From Ilyonectria destructans (Eukaryota > Ascomycota > Sordariomycetes > Hypocreales > Nectriaceae): 64,000 nucleotides of DNA. The DNA is taken from assembly GCA_020740775.1 (NCBI GenBank), contig JAHEWK010000001.1:5518001-5582000 (forward strand), read 5' to 3'. The notes under the pieces were generated by a model, which was not told the origin of the DNA, ran no database searches, and was given only the letters and a program-made list of their open reading frames with translations. The translations under genes and the position numbers were made by a program. This document shows, one piece after another, positions 10,309-22,113 of this stretch. Within the stretch, counting starts at the first letter, position 1. The number at the start of each line of letters is the position of its first letter.

Positions 10309-12144
10309 TTACGTCTCGTCTACCTCGACGGCCTGCACCTTGGCCATGGTCAACCACCTAAAGTCACCCTCGCCGGTGGCCTTTCGGATGGTGTACAGCT
10401 CATCCAAGAAGGCAGGGACAAAGGTGCCAGGCCCACGAACCTCGCTCCTCGCAGCTGCCAGCTCGGCCGCGAGTCCAAAGACGACGGTACCAGCGGCAGC
10501 GGCGAGCAGCGGATCGGCTGTATGGGCGGCCACCATGGCGCTGACGGTGGTGCCGAGCGTACATCCGGTGCCCGTGACAGCGGCGAGCAGCGGGTGTCCG
10601 TTGTCGATCCGGAGGGTGCGGCGGCCGTCGCTCAGGAGGTCGGTGGCGCCGGTGAGGAGGATGACGTTGCCGAGGCGGCGGGCGAGCGAGGTGACGAGGC
10701 GTGCCTTTTCGGCGAGGGTGAGAGAGGAGGTCGAGTCGACGCCGCGCTGGAGGATCGAGGCGCCCGCGACGGTTTGGATCTCGCCTTCGTTGCCCTTGAT
10801 GACGGTGAAGTGACCGGCTTCGAGCAGGGTTTTGACAGCGTTGCGGCGAACTGAGGTTGCACCGGCTCTAATTGTATGTGTTAGTATATCTGTCTCGCCG
10901 TATTTCCCAAGATAAACGAAAGACGGTGGTAGCTAGATGGGGGCAAAGGGTTGATGAACTCACCCCACGGGATCAAATACGACAGGTCGCTTTGCGTCGT
11001 TGTAAGCTTTGAGAGCCTGGACGTAGTTCTTAAGGCCATCCGGAGTGACAGTGCCCATGTTGACGACAAGGGCTCCCCCAAGCTTGGCCAGGTCGGCGGC
11101 TTCCTCGGCGTAGTTGGCCATGATAGGACTGGCACCAACGGCGAGGGCCACGTTGGCGGCGAAGTTCTGAACAACCTGCGTTTGAGAGTATTAGGATGTG
11201 ATATCAAGTTCGTTGTCAGCATATTAACGCACCAAGTTGGTCATGTTGTGCGTCAGGGGCGTCGTCTCGGCCACGGTGCGCACAACCTGCGGGATCATGG
11301 CGACGGTGACCTTGGCGAGCAGGTCGCGGGCCGCCGCAGCCGGGTCCGCGGCGGCGACGATTGCGCTGACGACGGCGATGCCATCGAGGGCCTTTGCGGC
11401 GGCCCGGCATCCGGCGATAACGGGGCCGGCGTTGGAGGCGTTGACGCCGCCGATGCAGACGGTCGGCACGGCGCCGTGGCCGGCGGCGGCGAGGGCGGCG
11501 AGGATGTCGCGGACGCCCGAGGGGCCGATGATGGATTTGGTGTCTTTCTTGCTAGACGCCGAGGATCGTGTTAGAGCGGGCGTGGGTTGGAGAGTGATGT
11601 TGGACTCACGTCTGAGTTGCATAGACGGTGCCCAGGCCGAGATAGTCGGCTCCGGCCTCACAGGCACGGAGAGCTTCCTCCTTGGAGCTGGCCGTGACGC
11701 CGATGATCTTTCCAGGGCCTAGAAGCTTCCTTGCCTCGATGTAGGCTGTGATACGAACTGTCAGCTTCGTGTCTTTTCATGTCGTCTCGTCTCATATCGT
11801 CTCGTCTCATGTCGTCTCATCTCATCTCTTCTCATCTCGTCTCATCCTACAAACTTACCCATGTCGTCCTGGCCAATGTGCACACCCTCGCAGCCCACCT
11901 CCACAGCGACATCCACGCGATCATTGATGAGCAGCGGAACACCAAACCTCTGAGCGATAACATGCAGTTTCCGCGCAGTCTCAACGGCGACGCTGCGTTC
12001 GCTGTGCTTGTCGCGGTACTGCACGACCGTGACGCCGCCCCGCAGCGCTCTCTCGACGACGTCACAGATGTCGCCGTCGCCGAGGATCGCGGGCGTCGAG
12101 TCGGTGACGAGGTAGACGCCGTAGTTGACTGCGGGCTTGGCCAT
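10309..12144 (-). CDS. THI6: Bifunctional thiamine-phosphate synthase / hydroxyethylthiazole kinase
   Basis: Exons on the minus strand: 12144..11859, 11745..11610, 11551..11233, 11175..10964 and 10867..10309, 503 aa. Residues 1 to about 225 are the ThiE-like TIM barrel (GVYLVTDS, VQYRDKHS, GADYLGLGTVYATQTK) that joins the pyrimidine and thiazole phosphates to thiamine phosphate. Residues from about 238 on are the ThiM-like kinase (PLTHNMTN, VFDPVGAGAT, VIKGNEGEI and GTGC with C420), which phosphorylates hydroxyethylthiazole. This fusion order is the known fungal THI6 arrangement. The start is the first ATG before GVYLVTDS; the frame stays open to 12282 without another ATG. Intron 1 (113 nt) is filled with a TCTCGTCTCAT-type repeat. 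No thiamine-pyrophosphate riboswitch was recognised upstream. Confidence 0.95.
11777..11848 (-). repeat. Degenerate TCTCRTCTCAT tandem repeat inside THI6 intron 1
   Basis: About 72 bases built from short CAT, ATCTC and GTCTC units (plus-strand reading) with little interruption. They occupy most of the 113-nt first intron of THI6, making it the longest intron of that gene. Confidence 0.8.
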
Positions 12145-12682
12145 TGTTATCGAGTTTGCAGCGGGGATTTTCCTGGTGTTTTTCTGAGGTTTTGCGGTCA
12201 GATCGGCGAGGTGAGCGACTTGTTCAAGTGGGAGTGAGTGAATTGACTGGCATTCTACACGACAGAGCCTAAACCTCGCCAATCTTGGCTCGCTAGCACC
12301 ACAACTCGAGTTCGAAGACGTTGACTCACAACAAAGGAAGATTTGACAAATGGGAAAATATGGTTAAAATGGACCTCGCCTGCAAGTCCTTCCGTCCGAG
12401 TTCTATAATCTATGTGAGGGTATCTAAGGCGACAAATATCTAATAAAACACGATCCCTTCCAGTGTCAATCTAAGAAGTAAACCACAACACCAATGCCAA
12501 CATACACTCTAACAAACGTAACCTCCTTTTTCCTCTTCCTTTTTTTTTTTTGATCGATAATAGAAAACAGCGGGTTTATTCCCGTCCCCAGAGTAGAGAT
12601 TCCGTACTCCCTAGTCCTTTCTAAGACATACTCCCCAGGTCCTTTTCAAGTCCTTCTATACCGTTGTCCTTAAAACCCCACC
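12145..12682. other. Spacer between the NADH dehydrogenase stop and the THI6 start
   Basis: Both neighbours are on the minus strand, so this holds the 3' end of the dehydrogenase transcript and the THI6 promoter and leader. An A/T run lies at about 12540-12551. No gene is seen. Confidence 0.5.
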
Positions 12683-14278
12683 CTAGAAGCGCGAGATGTC
12701 TCGCCCAAAAATCCATGTAATAAGCCAGTGGATTGGAATCATCACCTTGTTTCGGATACTCATGCTCTTGGTCAGGTACGCAGTGCGCCACAGGATCCAC
12801 GCTGCCCTGCCCTTGAGTTCGTCGCCCTGCGACTGATGAATCGCCCGCCATCCGCCAAGATACGCCATCGTGCCCCAGTTGCGGAAGCTGAAGGGTGCTG
12901 TTTTTGTGTCTGATTCAGTCTTTGCGTTCAGTCGCTTTCCAAGGTATACGGCCTGCTGGCTGGCCACTTGCGCCGTGGCCGGAAGTGCCTGGCCCTGGAC
13001 GACGGCGCAATCGCCGATGGCAAAGACGTCTGGCAGTGTGGTTGTTTCCGTGCCATCAGCAGACTGTAACTGCACGCGGAGATGCGAGTCCGTGATGATG
13101 CCGCCCGATTTCGGGTCTTTGGCGATCCTGCCCACGCCTTCAATCTCCTGGTCGAGCAGCTTGCCCACGAGCGGATTCTGCATCAACCCCGTGCTCCAGA
13201 CGACGATTCCCGCGCCAACCTCCTCGGGCTCCTCCTTGATGGACATCATCAACACCTCGCCGTCGCGCCGAATCCGCTGCAGGTGATGCTCCGTCTTGAC
13301 GCGGATGCCGTTGCGGCGGAACATCTCGGTGGCGTAGGTGGCCAGGTTCTGGTCGAACATGGGCAGCACCTTGGGCGCAATGTCGTAGATGGTGATGGCC
13401 ACGTGCTGCATCAGCTCCGGATACAGCTTCGAGAGGTCTTCGTGAACCAGGTCGTGGAGCTCGGCGGCAAACTCGATGCCCGTGGGTCCGCCTCCGACGA
13501 CGGCGAAATGCAGCAGCTTTTCCCGGTCTTCAGGGCTCGCTGTTGGCAACGCAGCCTTCTCGAAGGCCTGGAGCACCTTCAGACGCACGGCACGCGCATC
13601 TTTGACGTCTCTGAGGAAGCTGGCATGCTCCCTGACACCTTCGACGCCAAACGTCTGGCTGTAGCAGCCCACGGCCACAACGAGCTTGTCATACGGAACC
13701 TCAAACTCCTTGTTCTCCGTCAGAACAGCGCCCGGCCGCGGCGGGAGCTCATCGCGCGTGTTGGTCTCGACGCGGATGATCTTGCGCTGGAAGTCAATAT
13801 CTGACGCCCATGCCTGGTGAAACTCGGTCAGTCCGAGACGGCGCACTGGCTCGATGGCGGCGCGGAACTCGAGCGTGCCGACTGCCGTGGAAGCAAGCAG
13901 CGGCGTGAAGACGAAGTGGGAGCGAGGAGATATGAGAATGCGCGAGGATTTTGATGGTGAGAGTGTTCTTGTGAGGGCGTAACCGGCCCATCCAGAGCCT
14001 AGGACGACGATGCGCTCCTTGGTTGAGCCTGTGAGAAGAGGCATTGTCAGCAGATGTCAGATGTCAACACTACTATTTCCAAAGACAAAAGCCCCAGTAC
14101 ACTTCGCGCACTGAAGAAAATCAAGCCTCTCTTTCAATCTCACAATTGACTCACCATCAAGTGCGGCCTTAGCAACTGTACTTGCTAAACGCGAGGAGCG
14201 ACTTCGGAGACCAGGTCCTTTGGATTGTCGACTCAACTGTACCAACACGCGGGCCTCAGGACGCGCAATTGCAGCCAT
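12683..14278 (-). CDS. Type II (alternative) NAD(P)H dehydrogenase, mitochondrial
   Basis: Exons 14278..14155 and 14028..12683 on the minus strand, 489 aa, 126-nt intron. Exon 1 encodes a basic, Ser/Arg-rich presequence (about 41 residues) without acidic residues at the start, as expected for mitochondrial import. The core has two dinucleotide-binding folds: IVVLGSGWAGYAL near the start (FAD) and FAVVGGGPTGIEFAAEL in the middle (NADH), plus the DVFAIGDCA motif that contacts FAD. The C-terminal helix region is amphipathic and should dock on the membrane. The enzyme passes electrons from NADH to ubiquinone without pumping protons. No EF-hand insert is visible. Whether it faces the matrix (NDI type) or the intermembrane space (NDE type) cannot be told. 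A shorter start at 14044 exists but would lose the presequence. Confidence 0.9.
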
Positions 14279-14745
14279 TGACAGTTCTTCTCTTTTCCCA
14301 AGCTCTCAACAAATTTGAGAGAATTTAATCTTGACCGCTGCGTGTGCTTGAGGGAGATATTTCAAAGACTTTGTCACACGCCCGTCGTCTTTATGTAACA
14401 AGACCCAACAATCGGGTAGGAGGTTCGTCTAATTATAGTCCCCTGCACTCACCCCTGTGGCACTTTAAATCCACTACGTCAGCGTCTCAGTCAGCCTCAC
14501 TGGCCTCCACCACGATAATTCATCGGAGCCTCAACCCCTTAGACTCGCTATCACGGGCTTCTCCGGCTGTCCGTCATTACCACCACAATACTGCCCGGAC
14601 GCCCGGAGTCCGAGGCTTGGTGTGTCACCCACATGTAAATACGGGCCGTTTAATGTTGAAATGTTTATTTGCGTCATACTTTTAAGATTTATGTGACTGA
14701 CAATCCCAATTCCTTCGGTCCGTCCCCTTGGTCCGCCTTTTAAGT
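14279..14745. other. Spacer between UTP10 stop and NADH dehydrogenase start
   Basis: A 467-base gap between two minus-strand genes. It should contain the UTP10 3' end and the dehydrogenase promoter. No gene or strong motif is seen. Confidence 0.5.
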
Positions 14746-17700
14746 CTACTGTAACATGGAATCAAGACTCTCTCCCAATACTCCCTCAATCTTCACGATC
14801 CATCTATGCGTCTCCCGCTCGACCACCTCGTCGTCATCCTCCTGCAGCTCGCTGATTCGAGGCAACATCTCATGCAGCATCGCCAGCCACTCCTCTCCAA
14901 GACGGTCTGTCAACGCCTGCTCGCACTTGACCGCAGCCAGTCGGACCGGCGCCTGCTCTGACCTCAGATGCTTGAGCAGCGCCGAGTTGAGCTCCTTCTG
15001 ATGCGCCTGTGAGTCTGCCGCCGACGCTAGCTCGACCGTAGCGGGGATCAGGTCTTCCGTGACATCCACCAACCCAGCATGTGAGAATTGCTCCATCATC
15101 ACAGGTCCAACGGCACCGAAGTGAGCCGGAGCCTGCCAGAAGTCATCTTGATCGTGCTCGAAGGACTGTGCAAGCGTCTGAAGCACCCTGCTCCACAAGG
15201 CTTGTTCCTCGGCAACCTCAAGGTCAGCCGACTTCAGGATCTTGACAGCATCGTCGACAACGTAGGTAGCGTAGTTGGTGACGATGGATTTCAAGCCACC
15301 GAAAAAGGCCTCGAGGAACCCGTAGACACTGTACTGTCGGAGAGCTCGCCCAACGCGGTCACTCTTCGCCAATCCAGTTCCAGACCACTCGACGAGCTCA
15401 ACAAACACCGGTCGGAACGCGGCATCATTGAGCTTGTAGATCATCTTGAGTGCCTTTTCGTTAAGGCTCTCTTCAATGGCGCCGAGCTTTTGCGAGGCTT
15501 GCTCGCTCAACTCGCCCTTGGCAGACTCCTGGCGGCGGAGATCAAAGGCCTTCTTCAAGATGCTCGACAACAGGGTCACGTTCTTGGAGATACCAGACTT
15601 GGGGTGCTTATCAATGGCCAGGCCCAGGACATCGAGATACTCAGAAACCGCCTGCAACTGTTAGCAATCTATCTATGTCAAACCAAGGGCATGTTCTTAC
15701 AGAGAATCCGGAAGCCGTAGCGTTCTCCCAGTTTCGGTCCAAGCTCGAGAAAATCTCCTTCGCCTCGAGCTGCTTAGCCAGGAAATGGAGGCAGTCGACA
15801 CGGCATTCCTTAGTTTCCTCGTCCAAGTCGATTTCGGCAGACTTGTTGGACACTTCCAGAATACGGTCCACATAGGTAGACAACATGTAGGGAAGGTGTT
15901 CGGCAAGGGTGCTGATGAACCCGTAACTGGCCACGTGTAATTCTTTATCCACCTCCTCTCCTTCAATGCTCTCATTCAAGTACGCCACAGCCTGTGGGAT
16001 GGCACTTGGCAGGACTGGAATAATGGCGTCCTGGAGCACGTCCACGAGGGATGTCAAGCACAACAGAGCCATGACCCGGAGACGCTGTTCAGACTGTCCC
16101 AGGCAATGCTCCCCAGCGATGGTAGCTGCTGCCCCCACAACGGCCTCGATGTCTTTCTTGCCATACTTCTCTGCAATCTTGTCCACACAGGTAACCGCAG
16201 TGTGCTTGTACCGGATGTCGTTCGACTCCCGAATGCCAGCAGTGAGCTGGGGTAGGAAAGCCAACAGCACTGCCCTGGAAGCAGGATCGGTGTTGCTCTC
16301 CTGCTCCACACGAACCTCGAGAGCACGGAGGACCTTTTGTCGGAGACCCATATCGGATCTGTCGAGGAGGTTCTCCACGGCCTTGATGAACTCGCCGATA
16401 GAGAGCAGATTAAGGTGATTCTGGAGAGAGTGACCACATTTGGTGTGAAGACTCTTAGTTGTCTTAACGGCATCTGCCAGCACAAGAATATTCTCCAGAA
16501 GCGTGGCGTAAAGCTCGCGGGTCCTGGAGGCTTGCATGTCGTCCTGTTCCATGACTCCTCCGATTTGAGACTTGAGCTTCTTGCTAGACAAGAAGGTGGG
16601 GAATGCCGACAGTTGACGAAGAGCAATTTCTTGAATGTCCTTGTTGTTTCTGTCGTCACTAATACCCAGGAGAACAAACGAAATTCCAGGCTTGGACTTG
16701 AAAAGATCGGCGATGAGATCCCAGAGCTTAACAAGGGTATCAAGCTGAGCCTCAATGCTGAAGTTGTTCAACAACTCAACAACAAACTGCAGAAGAGCAT
16801 CACTCGGTCCATATCGATCGACCAGCATGCTAATGAGGCCATGAAGGAATTCCTGGGGTCCGAGGGTTTCCACGAGGGCAACGAACAAGCCCTGTCTTCG
16901 GTGGGCTGGGATATGCTCGTACGCAGTGGTAAAGCTCACGAGTATATCTGACGCTCCGGCCACAGGGCTGGTCTGTCCCTGGCGCAAAGAGTCAATCAAA
17001 GGAGGGATGACCTCCTTGATTGTCTGGGAGACGACGTGAGCAGAGTAGTCATCGCTCTGTCGGAGCACAGAGGTGCCCATGAAGGTGAAAATGGGCATGA
17101 CGCTGTGAAGCACCAGGTTGGGGGCAGTAGTGGCGAGGCTAGCAATCAAGAGCAACGCGGCGTTCTGAACGACGGGGCTGGACGACTTTTGAATGCAATT
17201 AACAAGCAGGTCGCCATAGCCACCTGAGCTGTCGATCTTGAGCTTCTTGTTGGCCTTGTATGCTGGCATCATGGCCAGAACGCTTCGGAGAATCAGATTC
17301 TGCAGGTAGCCCAACTCGGATCCGACCACCGTTCTAAAGTGCTGGAGCTCCGAAAGAGCTGTGAAGAGGCCGTCGAGAAGCTCAGGGTGTTCCACTGGTT
17401 CGGAGTTCTCCACCAGTTGCAGAACAAATGTGACTTTTCGGAGCGCCTGACTCAACTCGGGTGTCACCTGGGTGATCAGGCCCCGGTCACCACCCGAAGA
17501 GCTCGTTCGTCGTCGCTTGTTAGGGGGGGGCTCGGTGATCATCTTAGTTCCGGTTTGAATAGAGTCGAGGAAGAAAGACAGGATATCCGTAGTCAGCTTA
17601 ACGTTCCTCAAAAGGTCAGCAGCTTCGGCGGGAACAATCGACGTGGAGTCACCAGAGCCTGCCGACTCCTGCGAGATCTCCAGCAATTGCTCGGCGGCAA

Positions 17701-20264
17701 TAAACCTGACATCGGCCTTCATCGGGGTCCACATCTTTCTGATGCGCGCAAAGATGGCCCGAATAAGGTCAGACTTCTCCCTCTGCTCAGGATCCCTGAG
17801 GAACTTCAAGAAGAACTCCAGTCCTGCAGTGTCGTTCGGAACAACAACATCAACAAATCGGGCGTCCATGTCTGACTTCTCAACACGCTCGGAGCTGCAT
17901 AACGTGGTGGCCTCCAGCTCGCTCAGATTGGCCCACCACTGCAAAGCCGGCAGGAGAAGTTGCGTTCTGGTGGTAGTTGAAACTCCTCGGATCTCGTTTA
18001 CACACTTCAAAAGTCGGTTCTTGACCAAAACAAGGGGCGTATTGACAATATGAGAGGCGAGGAAAGTCAGAAGCGAGAGTCTGCCTGGCTGGGACATGTG
18101 ATCTTTCTTATCCAAAGCGGGATCGGGCTTCGATTGATATTTGCCTTGCTCAATCGAGGTTCTGAGAACCGCAGAGATGTGCTCAGGGTCAATCACACAC
18201 TCCTCAACAGTAGGCAGGATTTGCAGGTGGAGCATCCTAGCGACAACATCTGGAGTAAGCGTTGCCGAATCCTTGGACTTGCCATACAGAACGCCCTCTC
18301 CCCAGGTAGCCATCCCACTCGAGGAGACTGGGGGGGTGTACAGGGTTGTAACCACAGTGATCAAGTCGGCAGCTGATTGCCGAACTCGCTTGGAAGGGTC
18401 GCTCAGGGCTGCGATACAGTATGGGAGCAGGGATTGAAGATCAGTCTTGACTGAATCACCAGCCTTGAGCCTTCTCTTGACCATATCCAGTGCTGCGACA
18501 CGAGCCATCGCCGGGTAAGGACCACACCAGATTCGAATAAAGAAGCCGAAGTAAGTGCAATCCTTGAACGCGGTCTGTCGCTGGAGCTTAGAGCTGTGTT
18601 CGAATTTGGCGAGTAATTCGCTATCCTGCGACTTCTCGGAGACGATAGAGAAGAAGATGTGGCTGAACTCGTCGAAAATCTCTCCCGGCTGGGGCACAAG
18701 GCAAGGTGACAAGCCCTCGGATCGACCAGAAAGCTCCTCCAACAGAACCCCAATATCCTGCGGCGTTTTGGACTGATGCGCATCTGCCATCTCATCGCCG
18801 TCTTTCGCGGTCTCGGGGAGTCTTCGGGAGCGGAAGGATAGATCGAGCTTCATCTCCAATTCCTCAATGTCGAATTTCACATCCTCGATTACAGATTGGA
18901 TAATATCGCCCGACTTTCCAGTGTTCTGAGAGAGCGTGATAAGAGTAGATCCAAGTTCTCTTCGGAGTGCTCCATCTTCGTCGTTGTCGTCGTTAAGTCG
19001 GTGGGCCGTCAGAATCAGGGATTTGAAGATGACAGATATTTGCTTGTCTTTCAGGATCGTGCTGCTCAGAATAGCCATGATGGTCGCAAGACCTCGCGGG
19101 TCGCCCTTCTTCGTCAGTCTCTCGATCAGGGCCAGGCACAGGCCGTTGGCAAGTTTGTCGACTCGGCGCTCCTGACCAATCTCGACGAGGAGTTTGCCAA
19201 TGTCCAAAACCTTCATGAGAGCTTTCGTGGTCCTACCGCTCATTTGCTTGGCGGATCGATATTGCGCGAGGATAGCCAAACAAACGAGACCAGGTCGAAC
19301 GGTGTCGTTGGTCCAGCCGTAGACAGTCTGATCCATGAAAGCTGTGACAGCAACATCCTCAAGGTTTCCCTTGGACACGAACACTGTGATGGCCATGTAA
19401 GAAGCAATCTGGATACTGGGGACCTTTTTCATAACCAAAGATTCCGCAAAGATTGGGCCCAGCCTGTGAAGCAATGCCTGGTCGTTTTCGCTTTGGACAG
19501 CCGATCTGCCCGACCTGGTCCTGTCCAAGATACCGCTCACGGCTTCGGTCATAATACCGGCCCAGAAGGAGATCAAAGCAGGGTAGTTGTACTGCATACG
19601 GCAGGACTCGAGGGTGTACTCGGAAAGTAAAGTCAGGAACGCAGGATGGTGAACGGCCTGGTGGACCAAGACCGATCGCGGTGGCGAAGTTACAGAGCGG
19701 ACGTAAGGATCAAGGAATCGGAACTCGTGGGGTATCTTGGTTGGGAGAATCGAGAGGAGGGTTGCAAAAGCCGGGATAGAGTGGTAAGGAAGGAAAGCCA
19801 GGAGCAAGGCGCCAGTGTTTTCCTCGTGGATTCTTTTCGCGAGTTAGCTCACGGCTTCTATGCGGTTTGAACACATCCATGACGTACCTGAATCGTCGAA
19901 TCAACCATTCAATAGCCTTGATGGCGGGCATCAGCCTCAGTCGACTGCCAGCGAGGCGCAGAAAGGCCTGAACCCGACGGTCCAGCTCCTGGTTTTCGGC
20001 CGCGGTGAGCTGCGTGCGGTCCTCATTCTGGCTCTCCTCGCTGAATATGGTCGACTGGAACTGAGCGAACCGAGAATCGAGCTGGCAGAGCTCCTCGAAG
20101 CCTTGGTAGCATGTGGTGTAGAGGACCTGGTAGCTCTGGGTCGCGGCGACTCGAGGCTCCCAGATCAACGACTTGGAATGGGCAGCCTTTTGCGCCTTGA
20201 CGTTGAGGGTGGACTTGGAGTTGGCGGCCACCTGCGCCAATTGGGCAGCGAGAGAGGTCGCCAT
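14746..20264 (-). CDS. UTP10: U3 snoRNP-associated protein UTP10 (HEATR1/BP28 family)
   Basis: Exons 20264..19888, 19832..15701 and 15651..14746 on the minus strand, 1,804 aa, close to the size of fungal UTP10. The protein is almost entirely alpha-helical HEAT-type repeats. The N-terminus (MATSLAAQLAQVAANSKS) is typical of the family, the first junction restores a continuous RRF/RIHEENTGALLL segment, and the C-terminal 300 residues form the BP28CT-type region. UTP10 belongs to the tUTP (UtpA) subcomplex of the small-subunit processome in the nucleolus, needed for pre-18S rRNA processing and rDNA transcription. Introns are 55 and 49 nt. MDN1, another ribosome-assembly factor, is 8 kb away on the same strand. 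Confidence is high. Confidence 0.95.
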
Positions 20265-21149
20265 GATGACAAGCGCAGCACCTCGGGCTGCTGGAGGGTG
20301 TTGGTGGGGATGTCGATGCAACTTCGCTTCACAGCATCGAAGTGAAGCCTGCGCCGAAATTTTTTGGCTGGGAAAAAGACGAAGACTGGGAATTTTGTTA
20401 TCGATAAGCGACTGCAAATCTCACTGGCGGCTTCTGTTGCTGCGGGCCACCCCACCACTGACCCACTCCGATTTGGTCATGGAAATTCTACCTTGAACTG
20501 GGGGCTTGTCAAGTTCTTAACTGGTAAATAGATAATCCAGGCAGATTGTATTAATATCTAATAACAATGATTCTTAGCTTGCAGCAAGGTATTTCGGTCA
20601 GAGTGAGAAATGCGCAGTCACATGAATACTTCCCATAGGATGCCCTCCCAAAGTACACAGATCTGAGCACCCTGAACCTCTGAGCACAGATCTACATGGC
20701 CAAATTCATGCACCTCTGAAGAATACGTGTGGTAGTAGTCTCACAGCAGTGAAATTCCCAATAGACTCACTCAATGTCCCGGGGGTCCCTTTTACGGATG
20801 TAGCATTGTGCAAGAAGCCTGATTCGTCCAAGAAGTCTGTGTTACTTGGTCCACTTCGGATTCGCGATGCCAGCTCCCACAGCGCATAATTGGCTCGGAA
20901 CCCCCGCGGCGTACTCTTAGTCGCAGGCAAACATGCAAGCGGGCAGCTGCAAAAGGCCAGCGGGATAGCGGGACGACGGGCAAAGAAGCCGCAAACATAT
21001 CTGGCATGGTTTTGTTGGGCATTAAATAGGCGACACCAACGAAGGCTGCTATCTCACCTAGTCCAGTTTACTCATCCCTTAGCTCTGTCCCCATACCCCG
21101 CGGCCAACATCAACAAAGTCTCGCAACACATTTGGTAGCACATTTCCAC
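20265..21149. promoter_or_regulatory. Divergent promoter region between UTP10 (-) and the SGNH esterase (+)
   Basis: An 885-base head-to-head spacer. An AAATTTTTT stretch at 20357-20365, about 95 bases before the UTP10 ATG, resembles the RRPE element of ribosome-biogenesis genes. Around 20657-20693 the words CACAGATCT and CTGAGCAC are each repeated, with AGATCTG/CAGATCT as inverted ends. A TTAAATA stretch lies near 21023-21029, before the esterase. No gene is seen. Confidence 0.45.
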
Positions 21150-22113
21150 ATGGCGGTAAGGTCTCACTCCTTGTCTTTGGCTTGAATTCAATGAGATAAA
21201 TCTGATTTCTCTCGATTATGCAAGGCTACATACCCCCAGCTCGTTCTCCTCGGAGACTCTCTGTTCCAGCACTCGGCCGAGACACTTGACGGCTTCTCGT
21301 TTCAGGCGTCGCTGCAGGACTGTACGTCAAGGAAAACATCATGTGCCGCCAGTTCAAAACACTGATTGCCTCAAGACTTGTGTCGACGTGTAGATGTGTT
21401 GAACCGCGGTTTCTCGGGATGGAACTCGTCTCACGCCCTACAGTACGTCCCGGAGATGTTTCCAGAGCGCAACGGCGACTCAGGCCCCAAACTGGACTAC
21501 CTCGTACGCCGCCCAAATTCATGAACCAGCATCACGAGCTCACCAGATACAGGTTATTCTGCTGGGTGCAAATGACGCTGTTATCGATCTCCCTACGACT
21601 GCACAGCACGTGCCCCTTGAGACGTACAAGGAAAACCTGACCAAAATCGTCAACCACCCACGCATCACCGCCCACAAGCCCAAGATCCTGTTGGTCACCC
21701 CGCCGCCGCTGGATGAGATTAAAGTGACGGTCCGCGACATGAATTGGGGTCACTCCCAGGCGTCCCGAACGTCCGCCATCAGTGCGTCTTACTCCGAGAC
21801 AGCCCGCCAAGTGGCTCGGGAGAACCCTGGCGTGGTCCTCGTCGATCTTTGGCAGGCCATTATGGACAAAGCTATCGAGATGGCGCCTGGGGACTACCAG
21901 ACCGGTGGGCCGTGGCTTGGCTCGCCCGAGAACGGCAAACAGGGCGGACTAGATGAGCTTCTTCATGACGGTCTTCACATGAGCGGAAAGGCGTATCAGG
22001 TTTTCTACGATACTCTGCTTCCTCATATCGGTCAGGAATGGAAGTCTCTGCCAGCTGATGACCGCGTAGGATATGTCTTTCCTGACTGGAGAGAATTGAC
22101 CGGCTTCAAATAG
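21150..22113 (+). CDS. IAH1: SGNH/GDSL esterase, isoamyl acetate-hydrolysing type
   Basis: Exons 21150..21155, 21225..21321, 21394..21503 and 21553..22113, 257 aa. Exon 1 has only six coding bases (Met-Ala). The catalytic serine is S14 in GDSL (block I); the NRGFSGWNS block with its glycine follows; block III is GAND; the C-terminal block has DELLHDGLH supplying the Asp/His pair. Size and blocks match yeast IAH1, which hydrolyses acetate esters such as isoamyl acetate. There is no signal peptide, so it is probably cytosolic. All junction phases agree and the first exon restores the residues immediately before the beta strand leading to the nucleophile. Substrate is inferred from family; the fold and catalytic class are clear. 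Confidence 0.9.

Noticed and set aside
12145..12400. Possible thiamine-pyrophosphate riboswitch upstream of THI6
   Set aside because: I could not find the conserved CTGAGA and GATCTGG-type elements on the minus strand; fungal riboswitches are usually in THI4 and NMT1-type genes.
13082..13804. 240-codon plus-strand frame inside the NADH dehydrogenase gene
   Set aside because: Antisense shadow of the dehydrogenase exon; no recognisable domain.
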